A DNA stretch of 64,000 nt, from assembly GCA_011503125.2 (NCBI GenBank), contig WWBZ02000010.1, forward strand, positions 124,001 through 188,000, given 5' to 3'. The DNA is from Botryosphaeria dothidea (Eukaryota > Ascomycota > Dothideomycetes > Botryosphaeriales > Botryosphaeriaceae). A program made the translations under genes and the position numbers. The first letter of the stretch is position 1, and each line of letters starts with the position of its first letter. The notes under the pieces are model-generated. The model was not told the DNA's origin and searched no databases. It saw nothing but the letters and a program-made list of their open reading frames with translations. Shown in pieces: positions 1-10,440 of this stretch.

Positions 1-1620
1 TCTTCTTAATTAGTTGTGCTGCGGGGAGGAGAAAGAGCTCTATGTCGAGTACGGCCTTTAACGTGGCTCTATAGGCGCCAGCTATGATCCGTGCTGTCTA
101 GGATTGGATCCGTTCTATCACGCTCTTTAGTTTCGCTTCTATATTCTTATTTATACGGTTTCCTAGGGCCCAGATTCTGCAGTAGTAGAGAGCACGCGGG
201 AGGATTATACTCCTGTAGATCTGGCGCAGGCCAAGCGTGGGAATTCGCCACGTTGATCCGGCGATACATGTTAGTACTGCCAGCGCCTTTGTCCCATTCA
301 CCTGGACCTTACCAATATGATCTTTGCCGTTTAGCTTTTAGTCCAGCCGGACTCCGAGGAAGCGACAGCTGCGGCTTGGCCAAATGTCGTGGCTTACTAG
401 GGTGATTCCGCGCTCCATGTTGAAGGACGTGGGACTTCTGGAGAAATATATAAGCTCGTACTTCTTCGTGGCGAATACTGACGCGTGGGTTACTGCCCAT
501 ATTTCGGCCTAGTAATGGGCTGATATTAAACGCCGACAGTTCTCTTCTGTTGACGGACTAATTGCTAGCAGGTTCACGTCGTCAATGTATCCAATTACCC
601 TAACTCCCTGCATCGCACACGTTTCTAGTAGGTCCGCATTATAGAAGAGGTATAGTATAGGGGACAGGGGAGAACCTTAGGGAATACCTGTGGGCGTGCT
701 GTAGCACGCTTCCGCCCCGTCGCTTAGCCTTAGTATTGTTTTCCTCCCTAATAGAAAGCTTCGGATCCATCCCGCTACCCTACCCCCTATATGTCTTTTT
801 CGTAAGTTGTGCAGGAAACGAGGGTGGGACACATTGTCGTACGCCCCGGACACGTCCAGCTGGAGTAGTGTCGCGACTCGAGGATCTACGGAGTTCCATG
901 CGCTCTGAATAGCTTCGACGAGAAAGTGCATTGCACGTTCCGTAGATCGACCTCTCCGACCTCCGATGTGGCTCTGTAGTAGTAGGTTGAAGCACTCGAC
1001 GAGGTAGCTTATCCGCCTAGCTATAATAGCCTCGAGAGCTTTCCCCACGGTATTCGTAAGAGCGATAGGCCGGTAAGATTTAGGATCTGTATAGTCTTCT
1101 TTGTTCGGCTTTCGCAGCGCTAGTGTGGTCGACTGTCTAAAGTGGCTCGGGCAGTGTTCTAGAGATAGACTAGCGTTATATAGCTTCGTAACCATTGGAG
1201 TAAGGGGGGTGCGAGTGCTTGTAGGATTCCATTTGGGATTTCGTCGGGGCCTGGGGCTTTCCACGGCTTTGCCCTCTAGATGGCGTACTTAACTTCTTCC
1301 TCTGTAATATCCGGCCAGAGGGTTCCCGGTGGATAGCTAAAGCCGTTGATGTCCGATAGGTCTGCTTCTGGGGGCTTAGGAAAGAAGGCCTTTCGGAGTA
1401 TATCGAGCTTCTCCTCTAATCGCTCTGCGAGTCCTACGTCTGGTTTTCGAAGGGCTGGAACTGGCTTAGACGTGAGTCCTTCCCGGTTTTGTGCCCACTT
1501 AACCAATCTCCAGATGCCATTCTCTTTTGTGACCGCATCCTTAATCTTCGCGCGGTGCTCTTGCTCCAGCGTTTTCTGGATGAGTCTGCCTCTCCCAATC
1601 CTCGTCCGACCTAACCGCAA
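1..1620 (-). mobile_element. Non-LTR retrotransposon (LINE A), truncated, RT part
   Basis: Minus-strand translation gives a non-LTR reverse transcriptase running from about 1620 (upstream linker) to the left window edge. Seen: an RT finger region near 1060-1090 (SYRPIALTNTVGKALE), motif A near 840-860 (LQLDVSGAYDNVSH), a GSPLSP motif at 660-680 directly after an in-frame TAA where Gln is expected, a YIDD catalytic motif near 580, and thumb residues (FLGVRLD) near 340. The element is cut by the window at its 3' side and by LINE B at its 5' side. The TAA/TAG stops at expected Gln/Trp codons fit light RIP. The family is Tad1/I-like by domain pattern (inference). The copy is inactive. Confidence 0.9.
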
Positions 1621-1775
1621 TGAGTTGAGTTGAGTTGAGTTGATTCTATTAGGCTACGATACTATCTAAGGTGGTATATGAGCCGTTCCTTCCTTTGCTT
1701 CTACACTGCCTTATTCTCTAGCCTATTCTCACTTCTTAATCCAATCTATTTATCCCCCGCTGTTTTTACACCTCT
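1621..1775 (-). mobile_element. LINE B, short 3' end fragment
   Basis: About 150 bp matching the 3' end of LINE X at 3480-3600: both contain a block ending in gtatatgagccgttc just inside a pentameric tail. Here the tail reads (gttga)n at 1621-1645 on the plus strand, which is (TCAAC)n on the element strand. It lies against the 5' end of LINE A, consistent with a 5'-truncated insertion into it. Similarity to LINE X fades after about 1775. Confidence 0.7.
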
Positions 1776-2450
1776 CGCAGTAGGTTGGACGTGTCTACCT
1801 CTTTATAGTTGTCTAAAAACCGTCTAGTTCTTTATAGAAACTAAATAGTTGCCTTAACTGCTGCAAGGTTAGTGTAATAAATAGACCTTCGAGGGGGTAG
1901 ACGAGGTAACGGAGCCGGTAAAGGCAGTAGAGGTAAAGGAGATGCCGAAGCGCGAGAGGTGAATAACAAGGAACGAGTAACGGGGAACGGGTAACGAGTA
2001 ACAAAGGAGGCAAGCAAGGTCTAATTAAGGCGTAACAAGTTGTACGCGAGGAATACTCATTGCTAGACTAAAGGGCTTTAACTATAAAGCAGAGGGGCGA
2101 GGTTTATATACATAAAGAACTAACCAAAATACTAGCTTCCTGATTTGTAAGCAGGTAAGTCTAGATCTCGGTTCCGAATCAATGAGGGTAAAAGGAAGGT
2201 AAGGGGTCTAAGTAAACCACGTTTATAACAGTAGGCTCTCCTCTAAAAGGGTGAGTTCCTACGAGCCATTAGTCTAAGGGTCGAGGTTTCGAGGGATAAC
2301 GTTCATAGAACGTATCTGTTGAACAAGTGGGTTATTTGTATAGGGAGTGAAGTTCATCGTAGATTGGCATGAGGAGTAGGAGGGTGGTGACCCGGTACCC
2401 TCTTATATAGTAGCTATGTGACAAATTTTCGATATTGACCCTTGGTTCAA
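1776..2450. other. Unassigned repeat-like DNA
   Basis: No convincing gene. The stretch is low-complexity and purine-rich near 1940-2010 (repeated ggtaacgag-like words). It lies downstream of a Gypsy integrase on the minus strand, so it may contain that element's 3' untranslated region or LTR. I could not find a second LTR copy to prove this. Confidence 0.3.
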
Positions 2451-2879
2451 CTAGACCCTATTCCTCCCAACAGTATCGAGAGCTTCGAGGTCTCTAATAA
2501 GGTCGTAAGGTTCCCAGGTTGGTGTCGAGTAACCAGTCCATTTCACGAAGTATTTTGGTTGTCTCCGGGTTATCTTAGCGTCTAGAATCTCTTCTACCCG
2601 GTACTCTTCTTCGCCGTCAACGATAACGGGCGGTGGTGGAGGTTGGACTTGATTTGGCAAAGGATCAGAGGCTGTGGGTTCGAGCAAGGAAACGTGGAAC
2701 ACGGGGTGGACTTTCATCGTCCTTAGTAGTTCTAGACGGTAGGCATGGGTCGAGATCTTTTCTAGAATGGGAAAGGGGCCAAGGCGTTTATAGTCGAGTT
2801 TATCTGAAGGTCTTGTTGTTGAGATATGCCTTCTTAGAAGCCAAACAAGGTCACCAGGCTTAAAGACGGGTGGCGAAAT
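2451..2879 (-). pseudogene. Gypsy integrase C-terminus with chromodomain (fragment)
   Basis: The minus-strand reading frame encodes the C-terminal end of a Ty3/Gypsy chromovirus polyprotein. It begins in the GPY/F-type module (FKPGDLVWLLRRHI then KLDYKRLGPFPIL), passes through KVHPVFHVSLLEP, and ends with a chromodomain (EEEYRVEEILDAKI, then KYFVKWTGY and TWEP). The frame closes with a natural stop at 2451. Everything upstream (catalytic integrase core, RT) is missing because the LTR-like repeat at 2880 interrupts it. Chromodomains target such elements to heterochromatin (family knowledge). The piece is well preserved compared with the RIP-damaged Gypsy at 42.7-50.6 kb. Confidence 0.88.
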
Positions 2880-3129
2880 TGTGAGGCAGCTCAAACCAAA
2901 AGGATGGTATTGCTATCAAGAAGAAATCTAAGTACAAAGAGAAAAAGAAGAGAAGGTGAAGGAGAGGTAGGTAGGTAGATATGCCTGACCACCTTGGTGC
3001 TCTATGACTAAGCCGAAGGAATAACGTTGTTCCGGTTCCTACCTGACCTGCGGAGCCGCTGGGTAGCCACCCGGCGGTCCGATCCTCTGTCTGTGCCTTG
3101 GGGGCCTAACAAAGAGAGAGTTGGCAGGG
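2880..3129 (+). repeat. LTR-like repeat family beginning TGTGAGGCAGC
   Basis: Begins TGTGAGGCAGC and shares a roughly 100-bp purine-rich block (tagtattgctat then repeated AAAGAGAAA-type runs) with copies starting at 31975 and 38821. The TG start and abrupt insertion into a Gypsy coding frame suggest an LTR terminus. I found no matching target duplication and could not fix the end, so the right border is nominal. A diverged GC-rich hairpin is present near 3052-3080. Confidence 0.45.
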
Positions 3130-3323
3130 TGTTAGGCCTACCCCTAAGCAAGGGACGAACCGCCGGGTATCTACCCGGCGGTCTCAACGGGAATTACCTA
3201 ACTTCCGCTAAGGCCATTAGTCAGCAACCTAGTATATAGTCTTTCTTTCTTCTCTTCCCCTTTCTTTTCTCTTTAGTTTACTTTTCTAAGTAGTCCAATG
3301 CAAAATGCCTCTTGAGACCAACA
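3130..3323 (+). repeat. Solo LTR (Gypsy-3 family), 194 bp
   Basis: Starts TGTTAGGCC and ends GACCAACA (TG..CA). Its length of 194 bp equals the 3' LTR of the Gypsy element at 31368-31561, and the two are nearly identical. A GC-rich inverted repeat (ACCGCCGGGTA / TACCCGGCGGT) lies near its left end. No 5-bp target duplication is visible (left GCAGG-like, right TAAAA), so it may be a recombined or truncated insertion. Confidence 0.8.
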
Positions 3324-3410
3324 TAAAAGTAAACTCAACCCTTACTACGTTCGAAGTTGCGAAGCTTAGACCGCCCTAACCGAAAAAGTTGAGTCCACCC
3401 TATCCGCAAT

Positions 3411-3500
3411 GATTGATTGATTGAGTTGAGTTGAGTTGAATTCATTTACCCTGACCCGTCGCCCTAAGCGGATTGATTGATTGATTGATTGATTGATTCT
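3411..3500 (-). repeat. Compound LINE 3' tail with pentameric/tetrameric repeats
   Basis: Two simple-repeat tails, (TGATT/TGAT)n at 3473-3500 and (GATTG)n-(AGTTG)n at 3411-3440, flank about 30 bp (aattcatttaccctgaccc and on) that is the reverse complement of LINE Y's 3' end at 18690-18720. Confidence 0.75.
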
Positions 3501-3671
3501 ATCAGGCTACGATACTGTCTAAGGTAGTATATGAGCCGTTCTTTCCGTTTCCCTGTCGTTACCTTCGTCTCTGGCCTTTTCTCACTTCTTAGTCCGACGT
3601 ATTTGGGTTTTCCTCCGCTATCCCTACGTTTCCTGTGGTGGGTCTGCCGTACCCGCCTCCCCTCTTCCGTC

Positions 3672-6600
3672 CTAGAGCCTCCCAGTCCTTTGCAGGAACT
3701 GTATGGCCGCCTTAGCTACTGCGAGGTTCGGCTTCTACTTCTCCTTCGGGCCGTTAATCGGCTTCCCCGTCTGCCTGTCTTCCCATCTATTCTATCCTCC
3801 TAAAAGAAACGATATATCCCCCCATCTCGGCCCCGCTTCTGCCACTAACTCCCGCCTAAGGGCCTGCCACCGTGGGCACGCTAGTAGCACATGCCTAACC
3901 GTCTCCTGTCCCGTGCCGCATTCGCACTCGCCGGATTCCTCTCGTCCTAGCCTGTATAGGTAGGATTTGAGGCGGGAGTGGTTCGAGCGGCACTGGATTA
4001 GGATTGCTACCTGTTCTGAGCCCAGCGCGTTATATAGGCCAATGGTGTGCCTGCCCGGTGCCGCGCCGTCTAGTTCCCACGTGTATTTCCTATACCGCTG
4101 CCGTTCTTCCCCGTGTTTCCTTTCCTCATCTCGAACGCTTTACAACAGCACCCGAGTGACTGTTTTAACCAGCCTCCTTCTGTCCCGCGAGTCGCGGTCC
4201 GGTTTCTAGCCTGGCTTTACCGCCTTCTTTGCTGCCCTATCCGCCGCTTCGTTCCCCTCTACTCCCGAATAGGCCGGAACCCAGGCGAGCCGGGGGGAGA
4301 GGCCTCGTATTGCGATCTCGTCGAGCACCTCGTAGATCCTCCGCACGATGTATTATCCCTTAGTTCGCTGGGCTCCGGTCCTGATCGCGTCCAGGGCCCT
4401 CTGGCTATCCATCGCCAGCCACACCTCTCTTCGCCCGCGGGGCCTTGTCGCTAGGTGCTCTAGTCCTGCTAGTATCGCGAGGAGTTCCGTGGCAAGGACC
4501 GAAAAGGACTTTGCCCTCGCTACCGTTTCGTTAATGAGCACCTTTGACTTGCGCGTGGTTACCATGCGTACTACCCCCACGCTGCACATTCCCTCTCTTA
4601 ATACCCCGTCCACGAAGACTGTATTCTATAGGGGCAGTCTCTACGCGAGTCTTAGTACCTCAGCCCTCTCCCTAATCCTAATTATCTCGCCGGCCGGCAC
4701 CGTCCACGGCGGGAGGGTCTATGGTAGGATTGTCTCCATCTTGGGTGCCTCCCTCGGTCTGACCAGCTCTGCGAATTCGTTCCACGTGTGCCGCAAGGGA
4801 CTCTGCCACGTCCCGCCCTGTGACCGGAGTGCCCTCGCGCATCTAGTTGCCGGGTTGCCCTCGGGGAGGCTAAAGAGTCCGGCGAGGTGCTTGCCTACCT
4901 TTCTCTTAAGCCTGAATTCCACCGGACTCAGCCCCGCCTCCGATTCGAGGACCGGGAGTGCCACCTTCTTAAACGCCCTAGTAATAATCTGGGCACCCAA
5001 TCGCTGGACCCTGTCCACCATACTCAATAACCTGCCCACTCCGTACATGCTCGGGCCGTACCACGCCGAGGCGGCGTAGTCGGTGATGGGGACGACCGTG
5101 GCGTTGTAGAGCTGCCTCATAGCCCTCGGCCGTACTCCCTTTAGCCGTTTTATTGCTAGGCACTGCTTAAAGGCCTTGGTCGTAACCTTTGCGACGTGGT
5201 TATCCATCTTTAGTTTCTTATCCAGTACCACTCCTAGGATCTTAACCGCCTTGCTAGGGTGGATTTCTTGGCCCTGGAAGCTGAGGGCCTTGGCGGGCGA
5301 GTCGTACCTCGCCGCGGACCGCGTGAAGTGAATCAGTTTAGTCTTCTCCGCCTCGAAGGTAACGCCGCTCTTACGCGCCTAGTCCTCTACCTTCGGTATA
5401 ATATTTTGCTGGAGGGATTCCGTGTTAGCGCTCACGCTCGGCCCGGTTACCCATGCCGTGTAGTCGTCCACGAAGCCTAGCGTGCCTTGTTCCTTATTAA
5501 TAGGCCCTTCCACCAGTCCCGCGTTGTACAGGATATAGAGGATTAGCGAGAGCGGTGAGCCCTGGGGCAGTCCTGGGTATTTAATGTCTCGGAGTGGTGA
5601 GCAGTGCCCGTTAACTACTATACATCCCTTCCTTTCCGAGCAGAAGCTGTCCACCCATCGGACGATATCCTCGGGTAGGAGCCTCTGCCGTAGCCTTTCG
5701 AGCAGCACCTCTTTATTCACGCCATTATAGGCTCCCTAAACGTCGAACGTGACGAGGGATAGGACGCGCTGTCCCCTCTGCGCCTCGAAGATTTTTTCCA
5801 TTAGCACCTCCTGCGCCGGGCTCCGAAGTAGTTATGTGGGAGTAACTGGTGTTCTTCCGCGAGGTACGAGACCCGCCTGGCCACCACTGTCTCGAGCCCC
5901 TTACTGATAGTCGCGAGTAGCGAGATTAGTCGGTACGCTTTTAGGATCGTATAGTCCCTGTCCGGCTTCCGTAGCGGCACGATTTTGGCCGTCCTCTATC
6001 TCACTAGGAGGTATCCTAGCCGTAGCGACGCCTCGTAGAGGTTGGTGATGTTATCCCCCGTCGCCTACTAGGTCTCTCTCCACACTCGGACCGGGAGTTC
6101 GTCTGCACCTGCTGCTTTATCTAGGTGGGCTAGTATAATCGCTTCCTCCACCTCTGGTTTCTCGATTAGGGGTACTTCTAGCTGGCGCCGGCGCACCCGT
6201 CCCGCATCTATCTCCTCCGGTTCCGGTTGGGGCTACTTGGGGAAGAATGTGTCTAGCAAGAGGCTTGTCTTCTCTTCCTCCGTCACCGCCGTCCGATCCT
6301 CCTTCGTTAGGGTAGGTATCCTCCCTGTCGACGATTCCACCTTCGTAAAGTTGTTGGCCTTCCATAGGTTGGCCGGGTCGTCGAGGAACTCCCTCTAGTG
6401 TTTCCGTTTTTAGGCCCTAATCTCCCGTATGTAGAGCGCTCTCGCTGCCGTAAGCTGCCCTATCGCTTCCGTAATATCCTGACTCTGTCTCCTTAGCGCC
6501 GTGCAGCGGTTTCGAAGCGCGGATACGCTCTGGCGGAGCGTTGTCAGTTTGTCAGACCACCATCTTTTTGCGTACGGTAATGGTTTGGCCCTGGGCGTCC

Positions 6601-7534
6601 TCGCCTCGACGATCTGCTGCACTACTCGAACGAATATATCCGCCTCTCTGTCTAGCTCCCTCTCGCTCTCGATCCGCCTTACTGCTGGCAAGGTGGATTA
6701 TAGCTCTATCCTTACCGTCGCCCAGTCGGTCTTCTGAAACAGGCGTCGTCCCGTCTTTTCTACTTCGCGCGTGATTGTCAGGTCTAACCACGTTTCGATT
6801 GCGCGGTGGTCGGAGCCATGGTCGGTCTCGTATATCCTGCAGGTCTCTCTCCGTTCTGCCAGGAACTCGGATGCCAGCACTAGGTCGACCGTGGACCTTA
6901 GCTCTCCGTTTTGGTGCTCCCATGTAACCGTTCCCGGGCGGAGCAGAGACTGCAGCCCCCATTCCTACATAAGGTTGATCACCTCGCTCGCCTCTCCTTG
7001 CCGCGCCGTGTGGGCGATTACGTCTCCTCCCCATAGTTGGTCGTGGCGGTTAAAATCCCCAGCCACAATCACCTCCACCTCTTCCCTTTCCTCCTATCCT
7101 ACCTTCCGGATAGTCTGGTCGATAAGTCTAACCCTCTCGGCGAGGGCGTCGGCGTCATCGTAGACCGCCCTACCCCTCCCGGGTACGTACACGGAGAAGA
7201 GTAGTACTGCCTTACTAACCGTCCGCATCAATACTGCTGCCATATCCGCCGACTCGATTAGCACTACCTGCGCTCTGACTCGGTTGTTAACCCATATCAT
7301 CGCCCTGAACTTGTGCCTTACGTGCCCCTCCTTTCTATAGACTATTAGGGTTACGGCCTCCCACTGGTAATGGGAGGTGACCCTCGGCTTGTCGCTTCCT
7401 TCCATTCTATACAGGTACGGCTCTAATACTACCAGCACGTCGAACTGGGCCGTCTCCAGGTCGTTGAGGAGGCTTTGTTGGACCTCCATTCTCTTTCCGA
7501 CGTTTAGCTGGAGGATCCGTAGACCCCTTAGCAT
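3672..7534 (-). pseudogene. LINE X ORF2: AP endonuclease, reverse transcriptase, RNase H
   Basis: Starts at the ATG at 7534 (MLRGLRILQLNVGK). The endonuclease motifs are LEPYL near 7420, AGDFNRHD near 7060 and GSDHRAI near 6800. The RT domain covers about 6010-5000, with KAYRLISLLATISKGLE, GLPQGSPLS near 5560 and FVDD near 5480. A thumb (LGVVLDKKL) follows near 5220. RNase H has AMDSQRALDAI near 4400 and WVPAYSGVEGNEAAD near 4270, and a C-terminal zinc motif (CECGTGQETVRHVLLAC) lies near 3900. The frame shifts by one nucleotide near 5820, and several TAG stops replace Trp or Gln. All catalytic blocks are recognisable, so decay is recent or light. The stop at 3672-3674 follows FLQRTGRL. Confidence 0.88.
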
Positions 7535-8922
7535 GTTGTAGTGGTGTTAGCTTCCCCCATTTCTACCTCGACCGTCACCGGTCTCGGCTCCTTCGCTGGC
7601 TTTGGGGTTCCTTTTAGATTTAACTTTGGGTTTGACTTTGGGTGCAGCGGGCACCCTCTGTCGAAAATGGTGTGCGCGTCTCCGCAGGCCGGGCACTTGG
7701 GGTTGTCCCGGTTGCTGCAGTTCCTTGTATCATGTTCGCTCGAGCATATTCCACACCGCACTCGTCCGGTGCATCTGCTCTGCTTGTGGCTATATTTGTT
7801 GCACCGGTAGCACGGACCTCGGTCCTCCCTGGCTTGGAACTCCGTGCAGTACGCCGCCGAGACTCTAAACCGTACGGAGCCACTGGCGAGGAGGTATTGC
7901 GCCGCCTCCTTCTTTGCTAGCCATATAACTAGTGACCCGGTAGCCTTCCCGGAATCGACTTTGCTTAGCCATACGGCTTTCCGCGCCGTGCAGTCCACGT
8001 TGTTATTGCTGTTATCCTTCCGGAATTCGTCGAGGATTCCTTTACGGATAGTTCTTTCGTTCGCGGTCTCCTGGTTTAGGACCATGTACCTAGACACGCT
8101 ATCGCACTTGATCGGGAACCACGTCTCTCCCCTTGCGCGGGCGCCCGGCATTGCGGTCTGCAGCCATCGTGGGTGTTGGCGGGCTTTCTGGGCCTCTGCC
8201 TCCGTGTTGAACACTAGGTCGACTGTATTCTCGCCCCGGGGCCGGATAAAACTGAGTGTAATCCCCTTAGTAACCTCGTAGTGACCGAGGCCGCTCTCTA
8301 TTGCCGTCTTGACCTCGTTAAGGTTATTTCTCTCGCCTTTGACTCTAGTGACATCCACCGTTACCGTCCTGGTCTCCTCTCCCGCCCTGACCTTTGCCGG
8401 GCCCTGGGCTCTGGGCGGTGTTGGGTGGGTTGCCGCCGGTCTCTGCTGCATCCCCACGACCGCACTATACGACTGCTTGCCTTGGCTAGTCTGGGCTTTC
8501 GCCAGCTTGGCCTTAATTTCTCCGGCCTCCCGGGTAAAGCGGGCCTGTTCGCTCTTGGTTTCCTTTAGGTCTTGGGCTAGTTCCTTAAGTGCACCCGTGA
8601 GGGCCGCCATGGCCTTTCTTTGGTCCTTAATCTGTTCGCCTTGGGCGTAGATCATGTCTTCTTGTTTCTAGAGCATGTCTAGCTGGCTCTCGACTAGGCG
8701 CTGGAGCTGTTCCGCCTTTTGGCGCAGCATTTGCACGTCATCTTTGTCGGCCGCCGCCTTGCTTAAGAAGGCTACAGGTGTCCCGATTGCTACATCAATT
8801 GTGTCCTCAGTCCTTGCCCTTTTACTTCCCTGTCTCAGCGGCTGTCTACGCCTCCCCTTTGCCGCCTTATCCTCCTCTCCACCCCCGCCTCCCTCGACGA
8901 ATTCCTTGAAGATTTCGCTCAT
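7528..8922 (-). pseudogene. LINE X ORF1, Gag-like nucleic-acid-binding protein
   Basis: The reading frame starts at the ATG at 8922 (MSEIFKEFVE); an in-frame ATG at 9030 is also possible. It runs to 7528 with a single in-frame TAG at about 8669, where CAG is expected (LDML-stop-KQED), consistent with one RIP-type change. An N-terminal basic, Gly-rich part leads to a coiled-coil-like segment (QMLRQKAEQLQRLVESQ), an RRM-like central part, and three zinc knuckles near 7620-7790: CYRCNKYSHKQSRC, CGICSSEHDTRNC and CPACGDAHTIFDRGC. This is the layout of LINE ORF1 proteins that package element RNA (family knowledge). ORF2 begins almost at its stop codon (overlap 7528-7534), typical of coupled translation. 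Confidence 0.85.
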
Positions 8923-9055
8923 GGTGGGGTGGTCCAAGCGCTCGCTTGCGGGCAGAGCCGCAACACCAATGTTAATTTGACCACAGGAATCGATTGCAAC
9001 ACAAATCAGACAATAACCCGCTACCAACAACAGGTGTCAAGTTTCTATCCGCAAT

Positions 9056-10386
9056 CCTACCCGCAATGCAGCCCTAACCGTAATGCAGCAATGATTTCGG
9101 GGTCGAAATCATTGGTGGGCCCATACAAATCGAAAGTAGGGTTAGCAGTTTCCGGGGTCGAAATCATTGGTGGAGGAGAATGGAAATCATCGGCGTTCCC
9201 GAGCGAAAATCTAGGATACAACCACGTAGAATACTAAGCACGCGTCTATACATCCCGTAGCCAATTCGAACGGGTCGGAAACACGCGGTCGTAGTAATTA
9301 AATCGACGGTTGAAGTTCGAGGTATCGTAGTTTTGATGGGGCACCAGTTTTGCGCACGGACCGGCGGCAGCAGCGCACGTTGCAAGCGCCGGGTAAGTTA
9401 GGGTTAGTCATTAGCGAATCAGAGCGTGGCGGAGGCAGGTGGAAGCCCCGGGAGCAAGGGAAGCCGGTAGAAAGAAGAGTCGGTGAAGGCGTTTGGTGAT
9501 GAATTTTGGTTGCAGCACAGCACAGCGCGCGCCTCGATACCCATATGCACCACGCCCAACGGCACACCTAGCCAGATCACAGCGGACGTTAGTGGATTAT
9601 CCCAAAGTTCCAAGTCCTCCAACCACAGCCACCAGAGTCCCAACGCACACCTTCCCAAACCACGAGTTCTTAGGCATTCTCTCGTAGATCAAAGCTACCA
9701 TGTGCATCGGAGATCTCGGCCTCGTTGGCAGCATCTTTTTTACTTGCTCTCGCGCAAACAGACCAGGGGTTAAGCGCCGGGCTGGTCGCCAGTGCCATCG
9801 AAAGAATGTGTGGTGGCGAGGTAGAAGAGATGCTACCCTATATTAGTCGGTGTCGTCCGTTGCTGCTCGCCACGCTTTGTTCTCTTCTTTACTTTCCGTG
9901 TTGCCGTACGATATGCCATACCGTACGGCGAGGAGGACGGCGTTTCGGGCGCACTGCGTCAGATCGGCGAGGGATGGAGTGGCGGACGGACGGTGGGGCC
10001 AAATGACGCACCGAAGATCGACCTGCCCTCCTGCGTTAGTGTTAGTATTTCGCCGGCTAGAAGTGCAGATGTCGACGGTTGGAGACTTGAGGCGAGGGTT
10101 TCTGCTTACATAAGCAACCCCGTCAGAAATTCTCGCGACACTTCTGATCTATCGTAACTTTTCTGCCGCTCTCCGTCCGAAAGTTCTGCCATGACGCTGA
10201 AGCGAAAGCTCTTTCTCGAGCTGGTGTTAATGTTGAGAACAAGCGGCGCTAGCTGCAGCTCCGGGTAAGTGCGGCGTGCGGAGGTTGTAACTGGTCAACG
10301 CCATGACGGAGCGACACTCGGTCCGGACCTCTCGCCAGCTCTTCCTTCCTGTTTGCTGCAATCCTGCCACCTCTACTCACTCACCC
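9056..10386. other. Intergenic region with a 21-bp direct repeat
   Basis: No gene that I can support. A 21-bp sequence (core GGGTCGAAATCATTGGTGG) occurs at 9098-9118 and again at 9153-9173, a 55-bp period, just beyond the LINE X target duplication. The rest (9240-10386) is GC-rich, non-repetitive DNA upstream of the kinase-like gene and probably holds its promoter; no TATA box or other motif stands out. Confidence 0.4.
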
Positions 10387-10440
10387 ATGATTTCGCCAGC
10401 TTCCACGACACAACGTCATGCAAGCAACCCTGTACCCGCG

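Larger units (their letters stand above)
3411..9044 (-). mobile_element. Near full-length Tad1-like LINE (LINE X)
   Basis: 5.6-kb non-LTR element on the minus strand with ORF1 (Gag-like), ORF2 (endonuclease-RT-RNase H) and a (TCAAT/TCAATC)n tail. The 11-bp sequence CTATCCGCAAT occurs at 3400-3410 and 9045-9055, immediately outside both ends, and fits a target-site duplication. The 3' end is compound: the body ends in a (TGATT)n tail at 3473-3500, followed by about 60 bp resembling the 3' end of LINE Y (18667-18727) and a second tail at 3411-3440. Coding damage is mild: several TAG stops at Trp/Gln codons and one frameshift near 5820. Confidence 0.88.
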
